Shown here in pieces: positions 53,251 through 61,782 of a DNA stretch of 64,000 nucleotides. The translations under genes and the position numbers were made by a program. Each line of letters opens with the position of its first letter. Position 1 is the first letter of the stretch. The notes beneath the pieces were generated by a model. That model had not been told where the DNA came from. It saw nothing but the letters and a program-made list of their open reading frames with translations, and made no database searches. The DNA comes from Bog-159 sp963843255 (GTDB lineage Bacteria; Acidobacteriota; Terriglobia; Bryobacterales; Bryobacteraceae): the NCBI GenBank assembly GCA_963843255.1, contig CAWJJQ010000009.1, positions 682,001-746,000 on the forward strand. The letters run 5' to 3'.

Positions 53251-54626
53251 TGATCGTGATGAAGTTTGGCGGCACGTCGGTGGAGTCCGCGGCCGCTATC
53301 GAGCGCGTGGCGGCGATTGTCAGAGCGCGCGCCAACCGCCGGCCGGTAGTGGTGGTTTCGGCGATGGGCAAGACCACCAACAAGCTGCTGGCCATCGCCG
53401 CGGCGGCCATCCGGGGCGAGCGCGACGAATACATCCGCCAGATCCACGATCTGCGCGATTTCCACTCGCGCGAGGCGCGCCGGGTGGTTCCGCTGGCGGA
53501 ACGTGCGGAACTCGACCGGCTCCTGGACGAGCACTTCCAGGAACTCACCGAACTGGTAAAGGGCCTGGCCGTGTTAGGCGAACTCACCCCGCGCTCCATC
53601 GACGCGATCTCCAGCTATGGAGAGCGCCTTTCCAGCTATATCGTGGCACTGGCTTTCCGCCATTTCGGTATGGACACCGCGCACCTGGATTCGCGCCAGG
53701 TGATCGTCACCGACCGGCGCCACACGCAGGCCGCGCCGCTTTATCCAGAAACTTACGCACGGCTGGCCGCGGTGATTCCGGCGCTGGCGGAAAACAAGAT
53801 CGTGGTGATGGGCGGCTTCATCGCCGCGTCGCAGGATGGGGTGACGACGACGCTGGGCCGCGGCGGTTCCGACTTCACCGCGTCCATCGTGGGCGCGGGC
53901 ATCGGGGCCGAAGAAATTCAGATCTGGACCGATGTGGACGGCATGCTCACGGCCGATCCCACCATTTTGCCGGGTGGGCACCGGGTGAAGACCATTTCGT
54001 TCGCGGAAGCCGCCGAGCTGGCTTATTTCGGCGCCAAGGTGCTGCATCCCGCTACCGTGGTGCCGGCCGTCGAGAAGAATATTCCGGTGCTGATTCTGAA
54101 CTCGCGCCGGCCGGAAGTGTCGGGCACGCGGATCGTTTCGGAGGCGGTCCCGTGCGGGAACGTGGTGAAGTCCATCGCCTGCAAGCGCAAGATCACGCTG
54201 GTCAACGTACATTCCACCCGCATGCTGATGGCGCACGGCTTTTTGCGGCGCATCTTTGAGGTTTTCGATCGCCACGAAACCGCCGTGGATATGGTTTCCA
54301 CTTCCGAGGTCAGCGTGTCGCTTACCATCGACAACACTGGGGCGCTGGAGACCATCTGTGCTGAACTACGGCAATTCTCCGAAGTCTCCATCGAGGGCGG
54401 GCAGGCTATTGTCTGCCTGGTGGGAGATAATATACGCTACACCCCGGGCGTGGCGATGCGAGTTTTCGGCGCGCTCGACGGCATCAACATCCGCATGATT
54501 TCGCAGGGAGCATCGCTGCTGAATCTCAGCTTCGTGGTGGCGGGAGACGACCTGCGCCGGACCGTGGAGGCGCTGCACGGGGAGTTCTTTGCAAAGCTCG
54601 ATACCGAGGTGTTCGATGCCGCATAA
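53250..54626 (+). CDS. lysC: Aspartate kinase
   Basis: A 458-residue kinase that starts the aspartate pathway. MKFGGTSVESAAAIERVA near the N-terminus is the aspartokinase signature. TLGRGGSDFTASIVG and EIQIWTDVDGMLTADP complete the kinase domain. Two C-terminal ACT domains (LVNVHSTRMLMAHGFL, YTPGVAMRVFGALDGINIRM) suggest lysine or threonine feedback. ATG 53250 shares one base with the asd stop; ATG 53259 is an alternative start. It overlaps dapB by 11 bases. Confidence 0.95.
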   Translation: MIVMKFGGTSVESAAAIERVAAIVRARANRRPVVVVSAMGKTTNKLLAIAAAAIRGERDEYIRQIHDLRDFHSREARRVVPLAERAELDRLLDEHFQELTELVKGLAVLGELTPRSIDAISSYGERLSSYIVALAFRHFGMDTAHLDSRQVIVTDRRHTQAAPLYPETYARLAAVIPALAENKIVVMGGFIAASQDGVTTTLGRGGSDFTASIVGAGIGAEEIQIWTDVDGMLTADPTILPGGHRVKTISFAEAAELAYFGAKVLHPATVVPAVEKNIPVLILNSRRPEVSGTRIVSEAVPCGNVVKSIACKRKITLVNVHSTRMLMAHGFLRRIFEVFDRHETAVDMVSTSEVSVSLTIDNTGALETICAELRQFSEVSIEGGQAIVCLVGDNIRYTPGVAMRVFGALDGINIRMISQGASLLNLSFVVAGDDLRRTVEALHGEFFAKLDTEVFDAA

Positions 54627-55311
54627 GCTGGCCATCATCGGGTACGGGAAGATGGGCAGACTCATCGAGCAATTCGCGCCCGAGTACGATTTCGCGGTAG
54701 CGCTGAAGCTCGATGAATTCAACAACGCCGCATATGAGGGAGTGACCGCTGCGAATTTTCGCGGAATTGACGTGGCCGTGGATTTTTCAATTCCCGGCGC
54801 GGTGGCCGAAAACGTGGAGCGGATTGCCGCGCTGGGAGTCAACATGGTGGTCGGCACCACCGGCTGGCTGGGCGAAGCGGACCGCGTGCAAGCCGCGGTC
54901 AAGCGCCACGATACCGGCCTGGTCTGGAGCCCCAATTATTCGATCGGCGTCAATGTGTTCCTCCGCCTGGTACGCGAAGCCGCACATTTATTGGCGGAGG
55001 AGCCGTCGTACGGCGCCTGGGCCTGGGAGATCCACCACGCCACAAAGAAGGACGCGCCCTCCGGTACGCTGTTGAAGCTGGTAGACGAAATGAAAAAGGC
55101 CGGCTATCCGCGCGCCATCGATGCTGCCGCCAGCCGCGCGGGCGCGCATCCCGGCACGCACGAAGTGGGCTTCGATTCGCCGGCCGACACTATCACGCTG
55201 CGGCACACCGCGCGCAGCCGGGAAGGCTTCGCCAGAGGTGCCCTGAAGGCGGCACAATGGCTGATAGGCAAAAAAGGCTTCCACGAGTTTAGCGAGGTAC
55301 TTTTCCAATGA
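54616..55311 (+). CDS. dapB: 4-hydroxy-tetrahydrodipicolinate reductase
   Basis: A 231-residue DapB. LAIIGYGKMGRLIEQ is the nucleotide fold, VVGTTGWLG the central motif, and WEIHHATKKDAPSGT the active-site signature with catalytic His and Lys. It is shorter than the E. coli enzyme (273 residues), like other compact DapB proteins. It starts inside lysC (11-base overlap) and its stop overlaps the dapA start (ATGA). Confidence 0.94.
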   Translation: MPHKLAIIGYGKMGRLIEQFAPEYDFAVALKLDEFNNAAYEGVTAANFRGIDVAVDFSIPGAVAENVERIAALGVNMVVGTTGWLGEADRVQAAVKRHDTGLVWSPNYSIGVNVFLRLVREAAHLLAEEPSYGAWAWEIHHATKKDAPSGTLLKLVDEMKKAGYPRAIDAAASRAGAHPGTHEVGFDSPADTITLRHTARSREGFARGALKAAQWLIGKKGFHEFSEVLFQ

Positions 55312-56240
55312 GTAAGAATCACCTATCGCGCTCCACGTATCACCATTTTTCGGGATGCGGCACGGCGCTGGTCACTCCTTTTCGTGCCGACCAATCGCTC
55401 GACGAACCGGGCCTGCGGCGCCTGGTGCGCCGGCAGGTCGAGGCCGGCATCAATTTCCTGGTGCCCTGCGGAACCACGGGCGAAAGCCCCACGCTCACGC
55501 GCGCCGAGCATCTGCGGGTGGTCGAGATTACGGTCGAAGAGGCCAAGGGCCGTGTGCCGGTCATTGCCGGCGCGGGCGGCTACAATACGCGCGAGGTGAT
55601 CGAACTGGCACACGAGGTCGAACACCTCGGCGCGGACGGCATCCTCTCGGTCACACCTTACTACAACAAGCCCACGCAGGAAGGTCTGTTCCAGCACTAC
55701 AAAGCTATCGCCGAGTCCACCCGCCTGCCCATCATCGTGTACAGCGTGCAGGGGCGCACCGGGGTCAACGTCGAGCCCGCCACTCTCGCGCGCCTGGCAA
55801 CGATTCCCAACATCGTGGGGGTGAAGGAAGCATCCGGCAACATCAGCCAGATGGCCGCCGTGATCCACCAGGTCCCTCCGGAATTCAGCGTGCTTTCGGG
55901 CGACGATGCCATCACGCTCCCGCTGATGGCCCTGGGCGGACGCGGCCTCATTTCGGTAGTCTCCAATCAGATTCCCGCCGAGATGTCGCAACTGGTGGCG
56001 CATTGCCTGGCCGGCGATTTCGCCAGCGCGCGCGCCCTGCAGCGCAAATATCTGCCGCTGATGGAGATCAACTTCATCGAATCGAACCCGATCCCGGTTA
56101 AGGCCGGCATGGCGTTGATGGGCCTACTTGAACCGGTTTACCGCCTGCCGATGGTACCTCCCAAGCAGGAGAGCCTGGCGCGCATCGAAAAAGTCCTGGA
56201 GTCCGCCGGCCTGCTGGGGAAGGTGCGCGTTGCAGGCTGA
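55308..56240 (+). CDS. dapA: 4-hydroxy-tetrahydrodipicolinate synthase
   Basis: A 310-residue TIM-barrel aldolase that condenses pyruvate with aspartate semialdehyde. GTTGESPTL binds pyruvate, VTPYYNKPTQEGLFQHY contains the catalytic Tyr, and VGVKEASGN the Schiff-base Lys. The usual YNVPGRT is here YSVQGRTG, a mild deviation. It is coupled to dapB by ATGA. The last 11 bases overlap the dapD start. Confidence 0.95.
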   Translation: MSKNHLSRSTYHHFSGCGTALVTPFRADQSLDEPGLRRLVRRQVEAGINFLVPCGTTGESPTLTRAEHLRVVEITVEEAKGRVPVIAGAGGYNTREVIELAHEVEHLGADGILSVTPYYNKPTQEGLFQHYKAIAESTRLPIIVYSVQGRTGVNVEPATLARLATIPNIVGVKEASGNISQMAAVIHQVPPEFSVLSGDDAITLPLMALGGRGLISVVSNQIPAEMSQLVAHCLAGDFASARALQRKYLPLMEINFIESNPIPVKAGMALMGLLEPVYRLPMVPPKQESLARIEKVLESAGLLGKVRVAG

Positions 56241-57066
56241 AATCGAGCGTCTGTTCGACAAGCCGCCCGAGACCTACATCGAAGAGCACTTCCGGCTGTT
56301 CCAGCAGTTCAAAGAGGCGCTCAACTTCGGCGTGATCCGGGCGGCGCAGCCGGATGCCGCGGCTTCCAGCGGCTGGCGCGTGAATGGCTGGGTGAAGAAG
56401 GGAATTCTGCTCGGGTTCCGCATGGGCTTCGTCACAGACATGTCGGTGGATGCGGCGCGCCAGCCGTTCTTCGACAAGTCCACATATCCGGTGAAGAAGC
56501 TCACGGCGCAGAGCGGCATCCGCCTGGTGCCAGGAGGATCGAGCATTCGGGATGGCGTCTACATCGGCAAGAGCGTCACCTGCATGCCGCCCATGTACAT
56601 TAATGTGGGCGCTTATGTGGATGATGGCACCATGGTCGATTCGCACGCGCTGGTGGGAAGTTGCGCGCAGGTCGGCAGGAATTGTCACATTTCGGCGGCC
56701 TCGCAGATCGGCGGCGTGCTGGAGCCGGTCGGAGCAATGCCGGTCATCATCGAAGACGATGTGCTGGTCGGGGGAAACTGCGGAGTTTATGAAGGCACCG
56801 TAGTGAAGCAGCGCGCGGTGCTGGGTACCGGAACCATTCTCAACCGTTCGACACCGGTCTACGACTTGGTGCGCGGCGCGGTATACAAATCGGGCGACGA
56901 CGAGCCGCTGGTTATCCCGGAAGGAGCGGTGCTGGTAGCTGGAGCGCGCGCCGTCACCAGCGGGCCGGGCAAGGATTGGGGCATCTCCGTGTATACCCCG
57001 GTCATCGTGAAATACCGCGATAGCCGCACCGACACCAAAATCCAGCTTGAGGATTTGCTAAGGTAG
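56230..57066 (+). CDS. dapD: Tetrahydrodipicolinate N-succinyltransferase
   Basis: A 278-residue left-handed beta-helix acyltransferase. An N-terminal helical domain (EIERLFDKPPETYIEEHFRL) is followed by hexapeptide repeats (PPMYINVGAYVDDGTMVDSH, VGSCAQVGRNCHISA) and GGVLEPVGAMPVIIEDDVLV, a DapD signature. A TTG at 56230 is the start: GGGGAAGG lies in front of it and homology begins with the next codon. This overlaps dapA by 11 bases. It is the last gene of the lysine operon in this window; dapC, dapF and lysA are not present. Confidence 0.93.
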   Translation: MQAEIERLFDKPPETYIEEHFRLFQQFKEALNFGVIRAAQPDAAASSGWRVNGWVKKGILLGFRMGFVTDMSVDAARQPFFDKSTYPVKKLTAQSGIRLVPGGSSIRDGVYIGKSVTCMPPMYINVGAYVDDGTMVDSHALVGSCAQVGRNCHISAASQIGGVLEPVGAMPVIIEDDVLVGGNCGVYEGTVVKQRAVLGTGTILNRSTPVYDLVRGAVYKSGDDEPLVIPEGAVLVAGARAVTSGPGKDWGISVYTPVIVKYRDSRTDTKIQLEDLLR

Positions 57067-57117
57067 TTAACCGGTCCTCTGCATTTCTGTCTTGTCTAGC
57101 TAGTCCAATAATTCTTT

Positions 57118-57948
57118 ATGCCTTTCACACTCGATTCAAAAGTTGCGCTGGTCACCGGCGCGGGGCGCGGCATTGGCCGCGCGATTGCCCAAAAGCTGGC
57201 AGCTGCCGGCGCCGCAGTCATGATTAATGACCTGGATCCCGCGCCCGCTTTCGAAGCCGTCGCCGCCATTGAGCAAGCCGGCGGGCGGGCGGCGTACCTG
57301 GCGGGCGATGTCACCGCCGCTGATTTTCCGCAGAAGCTGGTGGATGCCACGCTGTCCGCGTTTGGCGGCCTCGACATTATCGTGAACAACGCGGGCTACA
57401 CCTGGGACAACGTGATCCAGAAGACCACCGACGAGCAGTATCTGGCCATGGTCAACATCCACCTGGTGGCGCCGTTCCGCATTCTGCGCGCCGCATCGGC
57501 GCATATACGCGAAACGGCCAAGCGAGAGGCTGCCGAAGGCCGGCGCGTGATGCGCAAGGTGGTCAATATCACTTCTATCGCCGGCACCGACGGCAACGCC
57601 GGCCAGGCTGGATATTCTTCCGGCAAGGCAGGCGTCATCGGTCTGACAAAAACGATGGCCAAGGAGTGGGGCCGTTACAACGTGAACGTCAACGCGGTGG
57701 GTTTTGGCCTGATCGAAACGCGGCTTACCCAGCCGCTTACCCAGGCAGGCGCTACCATCGACGTGCAGGGACGCCAGATCGCTGTGGGTGTTCAACCCAA
57801 GATGCTGGACGCCATGAAATCCGTCTGTCCGCTGGGCCGCGCTGGGACGCCTGAGGAAGCCGCGGGGGCGGTGCTGTTCTTCTGCTCTCCGCTTTCAGAC
57901 TATGTGACCGCCGAAGTGTTGATTTGCGGCGGCGGCATGCATTTCTGA
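57118..57948 (+). CDS. Short-chain dehydrogenase/reductase (FabG-like)
   Basis: A 276-residue SDR. VALVTGAGRGIGRAIAQKLA binds NAD(P), DIIVNNAGYTWD follows, and NITSIAGTDGNAGQAGYSSG followed by KAG gives the catalytic Ser, Tyr and Lys. The C-terminal SDYVTAEVLICGGGM is typical of FabG and related 3-oxoacyl reductases. An insert near 225-255 (DVQGRQIAVGVQPKML) is longer than in FabG, so the substrate is open. The stop overlaps the start of the next gene (TGATG). Confidence 0.88.
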   Translation: MPFTLDSKVALVTGAGRGIGRAIAQKLAAAGAAVMINDLDPAPAFEAVAAIEQAGGRAAYLAGDVTAADFPQKLVDATLSAFGGLDIIVNNAGYTWDNVIQKTTDEQYLAMVNIHLVAPFRILRAASAHIRETAKREAAEGRRVMRKVVNITSIAGTDGNAGQAGYSSGKAGVIGLTKTMAKEWGRYNVNVNAVGFGLIETRLTQPLTQAGATIDVQGRQIAVGVQPKMLDAMKSVCPLGRAGTPEEAAGAVLFFCSPLSDYVTAEVLICGGGMHF

Positions 57949-58337
57949 TGTGCCGTTTACTGATTGCCGACGATGATGTTCAGCAACTGGGCATTCGCCA
58001 GCTGCTGTTAGAAGCCGCCGGTCACCAGGTGACGGTGGCAGACAACGCGCCCGACGCCCGCCGCATGCTTTCGGAGTTACAGCCCGAAGTCCTGGTAATG
58101 GACCTCCGGCTGCCGAAGCTGAAGGATGGCTTGAGCCTGATCCGGTGCGTGGATGAGCAGGGCCTCGCCGCCCGGATCATTGTGCTCTCGGGCTGGACTG
58201 AAGAGCTATGCGACCTGCCTGAGGAGAAGCTGGTTTCGTGCGTATTGGGTAAGCCCATTCGCCACGATTATCTGCTGGAGGCGATTAATGCGGTAATCTC
58301 TTCGCCCGTTCGAAATCCTCCACCAGCCGCTTCGTGA
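57948..58337 (+). CDS. Stand-alone response regulator receiver protein
   Basis: A 129-residue protein consisting of one REC domain. CRLLIADDDVQQLG has the acidic pocket, VLVMDLRLPK the phosphorylated Asp, and CVLGKPIRHDYLLE the conserved Lys. There is no output domain. It is translationally coupled to the SDR gene and its last 53 bases overlap the opposing gene at 58285. The partner kinase is not in the window. Confidence 0.88.
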   Translation: MCRLLIADDDVQQLGIRQLLLEAAGHQVTVADNAPDARRMLSELQPEVLVMDLRLPKLKDGLSLIRCVDEQGLAARIIVLSGWTEELCDLPEEKLVSCVLGKPIRHDYLLEAINAVISSPVRNPPPAAS

Positions 58338-58905
58338 TCTTGTCAGCGACATCCGTACTGGCGCCGCGGAACTTGCCGCCCATGCTCTCCTGCGTCGTGG
58401 ACCAGATCACGTCGCCATCTTTATTTACCAGGCGGACCGCGGCATTCGCTTCGTGGCGGCGCTCTACCGAATGGCTTGACTCGCTCTCGCCGGCGCCGAG
58501 CCCGATGTTCCGGCCAGTCCGCTCGTAGCTGCGAGTGCCGCCGCGCAGCGCTGAATCCTCATTCGTGGTATTGGTGCCCAGGCTGCTGTGCACGTTGAGG
58601 CTATCGCTCGAGGAATGCACGTCGTTGAAGACCAGGTCTTCGGCCGAGCCGCGTAAGGTGGCGTCCGCATGCTCCTGGCTTTCGGTAACGATGAACAGCT
58701 TGCTGTTCTCCAAGCTGCTGATGATCATGTCGCGCATCTGCACAGCGGTCTCTCCACCCGCAAACCGGTCTACAAAAACACGCTTTAGTGTAAGCAACTG
58801 GCGCAGGCTCTGCACCTCCACCACGGAAGGCTGAGCGAGCGGTGCGGCGGTCCGGCCAGGATCCAACTGGGCCACCTGCAGCGCCGCAAATAGCCAAATG
58901 AACAC
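58285..58905 (-). CDS. Hypothetical secreted protein (206 aa)
   Basis: The N-terminus FIWLFAALQVAQ is a short signal peptide. The body resembles CsgG/TPR-independent exported proteins of acidobacteria: LKRVFVDRFAGGETAVQMRD, IISSLENSKLFIVTES and ADATLRGSAEDLVFND. A Ser/His-rich variable stretch (about 98-150) is followed by AAVRLVNKDGDVIWSTTQES. I cannot name the family. It starts 3 bases after the end of the next upstream gene, forming a pair. Confidence 0.65.
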   Translation of the reverse strand: MFIWLFAALQVAQLDPGRTAAPLAQPSVVEVQSLRQLLTLKRVFVDRFAGGETAVQMRDMIISSLENSKLFIVTESQEHADATLRGSAEDLVFNDVHSSSDSLNVHSSLGTNTTNEDSALRGGTRSYERTGRNIGLGAGESESSHSVERRHEANAAVRLVNKDGDVIWSTTQESMGGKFRGASTDVADKITKRLVEDFERAKRLPH

Positions 58906-58908
58906 GGC

Positions 58909-59385
58909 TCACCCCCGTCCTTTCCGCGCTTCGTCATCTGTATACTCCACGCGACGGCCGGTCTTCGCCTCCAATGCGGCCAACACCGCGCGCACATCGC
59001 CTTTATTCACCTGCATCACCAGCGCCTGCTGCCGGCCGTTGGCATCGGTGTAGCCAACGGTGACGAAGTGCTTCCGCGATTTGCTGAGCAGGAACAGAGG
59101 CGAAATCAGGACGGCCTCGGCGTAGCGCCGGCCGACATGCTGGCCATATTCCAGGGTATTGACCTTGTCGTAGGGCACATGCAGCGTCAGCCATCGCGTG
59201 ACGAAGAGCAGTTCCTGATCACCGGTCATGTCAATGCGTACATCGCATTTCGTGGGGAAATCCGCGACGGTCGTGCCGGTCAGAAAGGCGCGAGCGCCCG
59301 GCTGGGATGCCGCCAGGCACGACATAGTCAGACCGCACATCCAGAGCGCGAGCCATGCTAGCGCCCCTTTGGGCATAGAATTCAT
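58909..59385 (-). CDS. Hypothetical secreted protein (158 aa)
   Basis: A signal peptide (ALAWLALWMCGLTMSCLA) precedes a beta-rich domain (LLFVTRWLTLHVPYDKVNTL, VLISPLFLLSKSRKHFVTVG, YTDANGRQQALVMQVNKGDV). This looks like a PH-like or DUF domain found in acidobacterial exported proteins; no name can be given. TATATT lies 5 bases before the start, so the transcript may begin at the ATG. It is followed 3 bases later by the 58285-58905 gene. Confidence 0.65.
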   Translation of the reverse strand: MNSMPKGALAWLALWMCGLTMSCLAASQPGARAFLTGTTVADFPTKCDVRIDMTGDQELLFVTRWLTLHVPYDKVNTLEYGQHVGRRYAEAVLISPLFLLSKSRKHFVTVGYTDANGRQQALVMQVNKGDVRAVLAALEAKTGRRVEYTDDEARKGRG

Positions 59386-59427
59386 TGCCCAATATAGTGG
59401 GAATCGCCTGGTTGTTATCTCACGCGC

Positions 59428-59973
59428 TCATGGGGCTTGCTTCTTCGACTTCGCCCCCGCGGGGGTGGCCAGCATGTGGTCGATTTCCACATCGAGGCCG
59501 TCGCCTTCGAAGATGTTCTTGGTATTGAAGCCGTAGGAGAAGTCATTGCGGATCATCCCTTGGCCGTCGATCAGGAACAGGTGCGGCACATCCACTTTGG
59601 GATTCTGCGGTGTTGCTTTCAAATAAGATACCGAGGCCTGGCCGCAATCGAACAGCACGGGGGTGGTGATGCTGTGTGCGGCTACGAAGCGGGCTACCGA
59701 ACTCTGGTTGTCGGGCGGATTCACGATCGACAGCACGGCCACTTTGTCGCCGTATTTGCTCTGCACCCCTTCCAGAATGTCCGAGAGCCGGGCGCAGTGC
59801 GGGCAGGTGGTCTGAATGATATCGAGGATCACGATCTTGCCGTGGTAATCCTGCAGGTCGCGCTGTTGGAGGTGCAGATCGGGCAGAGAGAAGCCCGGCG
59901 CACGGCGGCCGGACAATTCTCCCGAGGCGAACAACATCACAGACGAGGCCATGAGGGCAAAGAAATATCGCAT
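59428..59973 (-). CDS. Secreted thioredoxin-fold protein (TlpA/AhpC-TSA type)
   Basis: A 181-residue exported redox protein. A signal peptide (YFFALMASSVMLFASGELS) is followed by RRAPGFSLPDLHLQQRDLQD and IVILDIIQTTCPHCARLSDI, the CPHC active site of TlpA-like thiol-disulfide proteins. The cis-Pro motif is VPHLFLIDG. It may supply electrons to periplasmic thiols, including cytochrome c assembly, which is relevant in an organism with many hemes; this is inference. The start at 59973 is set by the signal peptide. Confidence 0.82.
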   Translation of the reverse strand: MRYFFALMASSVMLFASGELSGRRAPGFSLPDLHLQQRDLQDYHGKIVILDIIQTTCPHCARLSDILEGVQSKYGDKVAVLSIVNPPDNQSSVARFVAAHSITTPVLFDCGQASVSYLKATPQNPKVDVPHLFLIDGQGMIRNDFSYGFNTKNIFEGDGLDVEIDHMLATPAGAKSKKQAP

Positions 59974-60146
59974 CAAATAAACCTTATCATGTGGGGGTTG
60001 CTTGCATTCCAGGGCTGTCGTGGGATAGTCTAGCGTTTGGTACTGCCACTGTCTGTCCGCTAAAAGTCGATTCACTGCGAACTGTCTGAGCTAGCGCTCC
60101 AAGACCGCCCGCGGTGGATCCATTCCTCAACCCCATTAAGGAACTC

Positions 60147-60229
60147 GCGCAAAACGGCGCGCCCCGCGCCGCTGGAAGCTGCGGAGCTCATGTCCTATAT
60201 GGCGGAGCGGGATACGCGCCCCTTTGCGC
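60147..60229 (-). repeat. 83-nt palindromic intergenic repeat, copy C
   Basis: The reverse complement matches copies A and B over all 83 positions with few changes (about 7 from copy B). It keeps the outer ends GCGCAAAG ... GTTTTGCGC and the CCATATAGGA core, with one mismatch in each stem. It lies 30 bases upstream of rsgA. Confidence 0.75.
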
Positions 60230-60259
60230 TTCCCATAAATCTGCAACAGGAGAATTGGA

Positions 60260-61354
60260 ATGAAGGATAGCCTTGACTTGACGAGTATTGGCGCGACCGC
60301 TCAGGTGCGCCGGGACTTTCACCCTTTTGAAGCGCGCGGTCTGGTGCTGGCGCGCGTATCGGTGGTTCACGGGGAACAGTACCGTATCTACACGGAGCAG
60401 GGCGAGATGCCGGCGGAAGCCATCGGCGCTTTGCTGTATCGCACGGAGCGTTCCGCGTGGCCGGCAGTTGGCGACTGGGTTGCGGTCCAGCCCGTGGGAC
60501 CGGCCGCGGCTCCGGAGCAGGCGATGATCCACGCGGTGCTGCCGCGCAGAACCATGTTTTCGCGGCGGGCGGCAGGAGACCGCGAGCAGGAGCAGGTGAT
60601 CGCCGCGAACGTAGATCTGGCGCTGATCGTGTGCGGACTGGATCAGGATTTCAACGTGCGGCGCATTGAGCGCTACTTGACCCTGGCGCATGCTAGCGGC
60701 GCGAACGCAGCGATCGTGCTGAACAAGTCGGATCTCTGTCCGGACGTATCCGCGCGTATCGGCGAGACCGTGCGGATAGCAGGAGGCGCGCCAGTGATCG
60801 CGATCTCCGCGCGCTCCGCCAATGGGATTGAGCCGGTGCTGAGGCTGCTCGGTCCTGGCACAACCATTGCGCTGATCGGCTCTTCCGGGGTCGGGAAGTC
60901 GACGCTGGTGAACCAGTTGCTCGGCGTGGAGCGGCAACCGGTGCAGGAGGTCCGCGCAAGCGACAGCCGCGGCCGCCACACCACTACCTACCGCGAGTTG
61001 CTGCCTCTGCCGCTCGGTGGCGCGCTGATCGACACGCCCGGGATGCGGGAGATCCAGTTGTGGGCCGGTCCCGACAGCCTGGATTCCACCTTCGCGGAGA
61101 TCGCGGAGCTGGCGGCGGGGTGCCGTTACCGCGACTGCAGCCACGGGGTAGAGGATGGATGCGCCGTGCGGGCCGCCATCGAGGCCGGAGATCTGGATCC
61201 GGCGCGCTGGCAGAGCTACGCAAAGCTGCGCGCCGAGATCGCCTGGCACGAACGCCAGACCGACGTGCACGCCGCGCAGGCCCAGAAGCAGAAATGGAAA
61301 GCCATCCACAAAGCGATGCGCGTCCGCTACAAGAACGAGGGCAGGGTGAAATAG
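60260..61354 (+). CDS. rsgA: Ribosome small subunit-dependent GTPase A
   Basis: A 364-residue circularly permuted GTPase that assists 30S maturation. An OB fold (about 10-100) is followed by the permuted G domain: LNKSDL (G4) comes before GSSGVGKSTLVNQLLG (G1), then RGRHTTTYRELLPL (G2) and IDTPGMREI (G3). A C-terminal zinc module reads CRYRDCSHGVEDGCAVRAAI. GGAGA before the ATG at 60260 is a suitable ribosome site. Confidence 0.95.
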   Translation: MKDSLDLTSIGATAQVRRDFHPFEARGLVLARVSVVHGEQYRIYTEQGEMPAEAIGALLYRTERSAWPAVGDWVAVQPVGPAAAPEQAMIHAVLPRRTMFSRRAAGDREQEQVIAANVDLALIVCGLDQDFNVRRIERYLTLAHASGANAAIVLNKSDLCPDVSARIGETVRIAGGAPVIAISARSANGIEPVLRLLGPGTTIALIGSSGVGKSTLVNQLLGVERQPVQEVRASDSRGRHTTTYRELLPLPLGGALIDTPGMREIQLWAGPDSLDSTFAEIAELAAGCRYRDCSHGVEDGCAVRAAIEAGDLDPARWQSYAKLRAEIAWHERQTDVHAAQAQKQKWKAIHKAMRVRYKNEGRVK

Positions 61355-61436
61355 CGGCGCAGGAGCGGGAGGACGCTTTCGTGTGCCCAATAACAACAAG
61401 CCAGTTGAGGGGAGACGTATCCGCGACTACGATCAT
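61355..61436 (-). pseudogene. Truncated PIN-like (DUF3368-type) toxin
   Basis: The start at 61436 gives IVVADTSPLNWLVVIGH, the N-terminal strand and first Asp of DUF3368/PIN-like toxins. Homology stops near 61383; the frame then runs antisense into the rsgA 3' end. The rest of the domain is missing. It stands 10 bases after the UPF0175 gene, the normal position for the toxin of that pair. Confidence 0.6.
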
Positions 61437-61446
61437 CCAGAGGCGC

Positions 61447-61722
61447 TCAATGCTGCGTCTCTCTATTCCGGAGTTGTCTCAAAGTGGCCCGATCCTGCTC
61501 GAAGTCGGCGACTGCGTATTCGTAAACCTCGTGCTCCTTTAGGAAGGCGTCCGCTTGCATTCGTGTCTCGAAACCAAGTAGCCGGCTAAGCTGGGCGGAC
61601 GTGAGCGCTCCAGACCGGTACGCCTCAAGCGCCAGACTTTCGAGGGCGGCCCGAGGCAGATCCTTCCATTTCGATCCACGTCCCTCGGCGATATCTTTTG
61701 GAAGTTCTAAGGTGATCTGCAT
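61447..61722 (-). CDS. UPF0175-family protein, probable orphan antitoxin
   Basis: A 91-residue protein with QITLELPKDIAEGRG, LPRAALESLALEAYRSG and LSRLLGFETRMQADAFLKEH, the family pattern including a small helix-turn-helix. UPF0175 genes usually sit before a DUF3368/PIN toxin. Here the toxin is cut to its first strand, so the antitoxin is an orphan. AGGAGAAG lies before the ATG. Confidence 0.8.
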   Translation of the reverse strand: MQITLELPKDIAEGRGSKWKDLPRAALESLALEAYRSGALTSAQLSRLLGFETRMQADAFLKEHEVYEYAVADFEQDRATLRQLRNRETQH

Positions 61723-61782
61723 CGTCAGCCCGCTTCTCCTCGATTATCCCAAGATCCCTCGGCTGGGGTTGACGCGTGCAAG

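Noticed and set aside
60188..61399. 403-codon minus-strand open frame
   Set aside because: It is antisense to rsgA and runs through repeat copy C.
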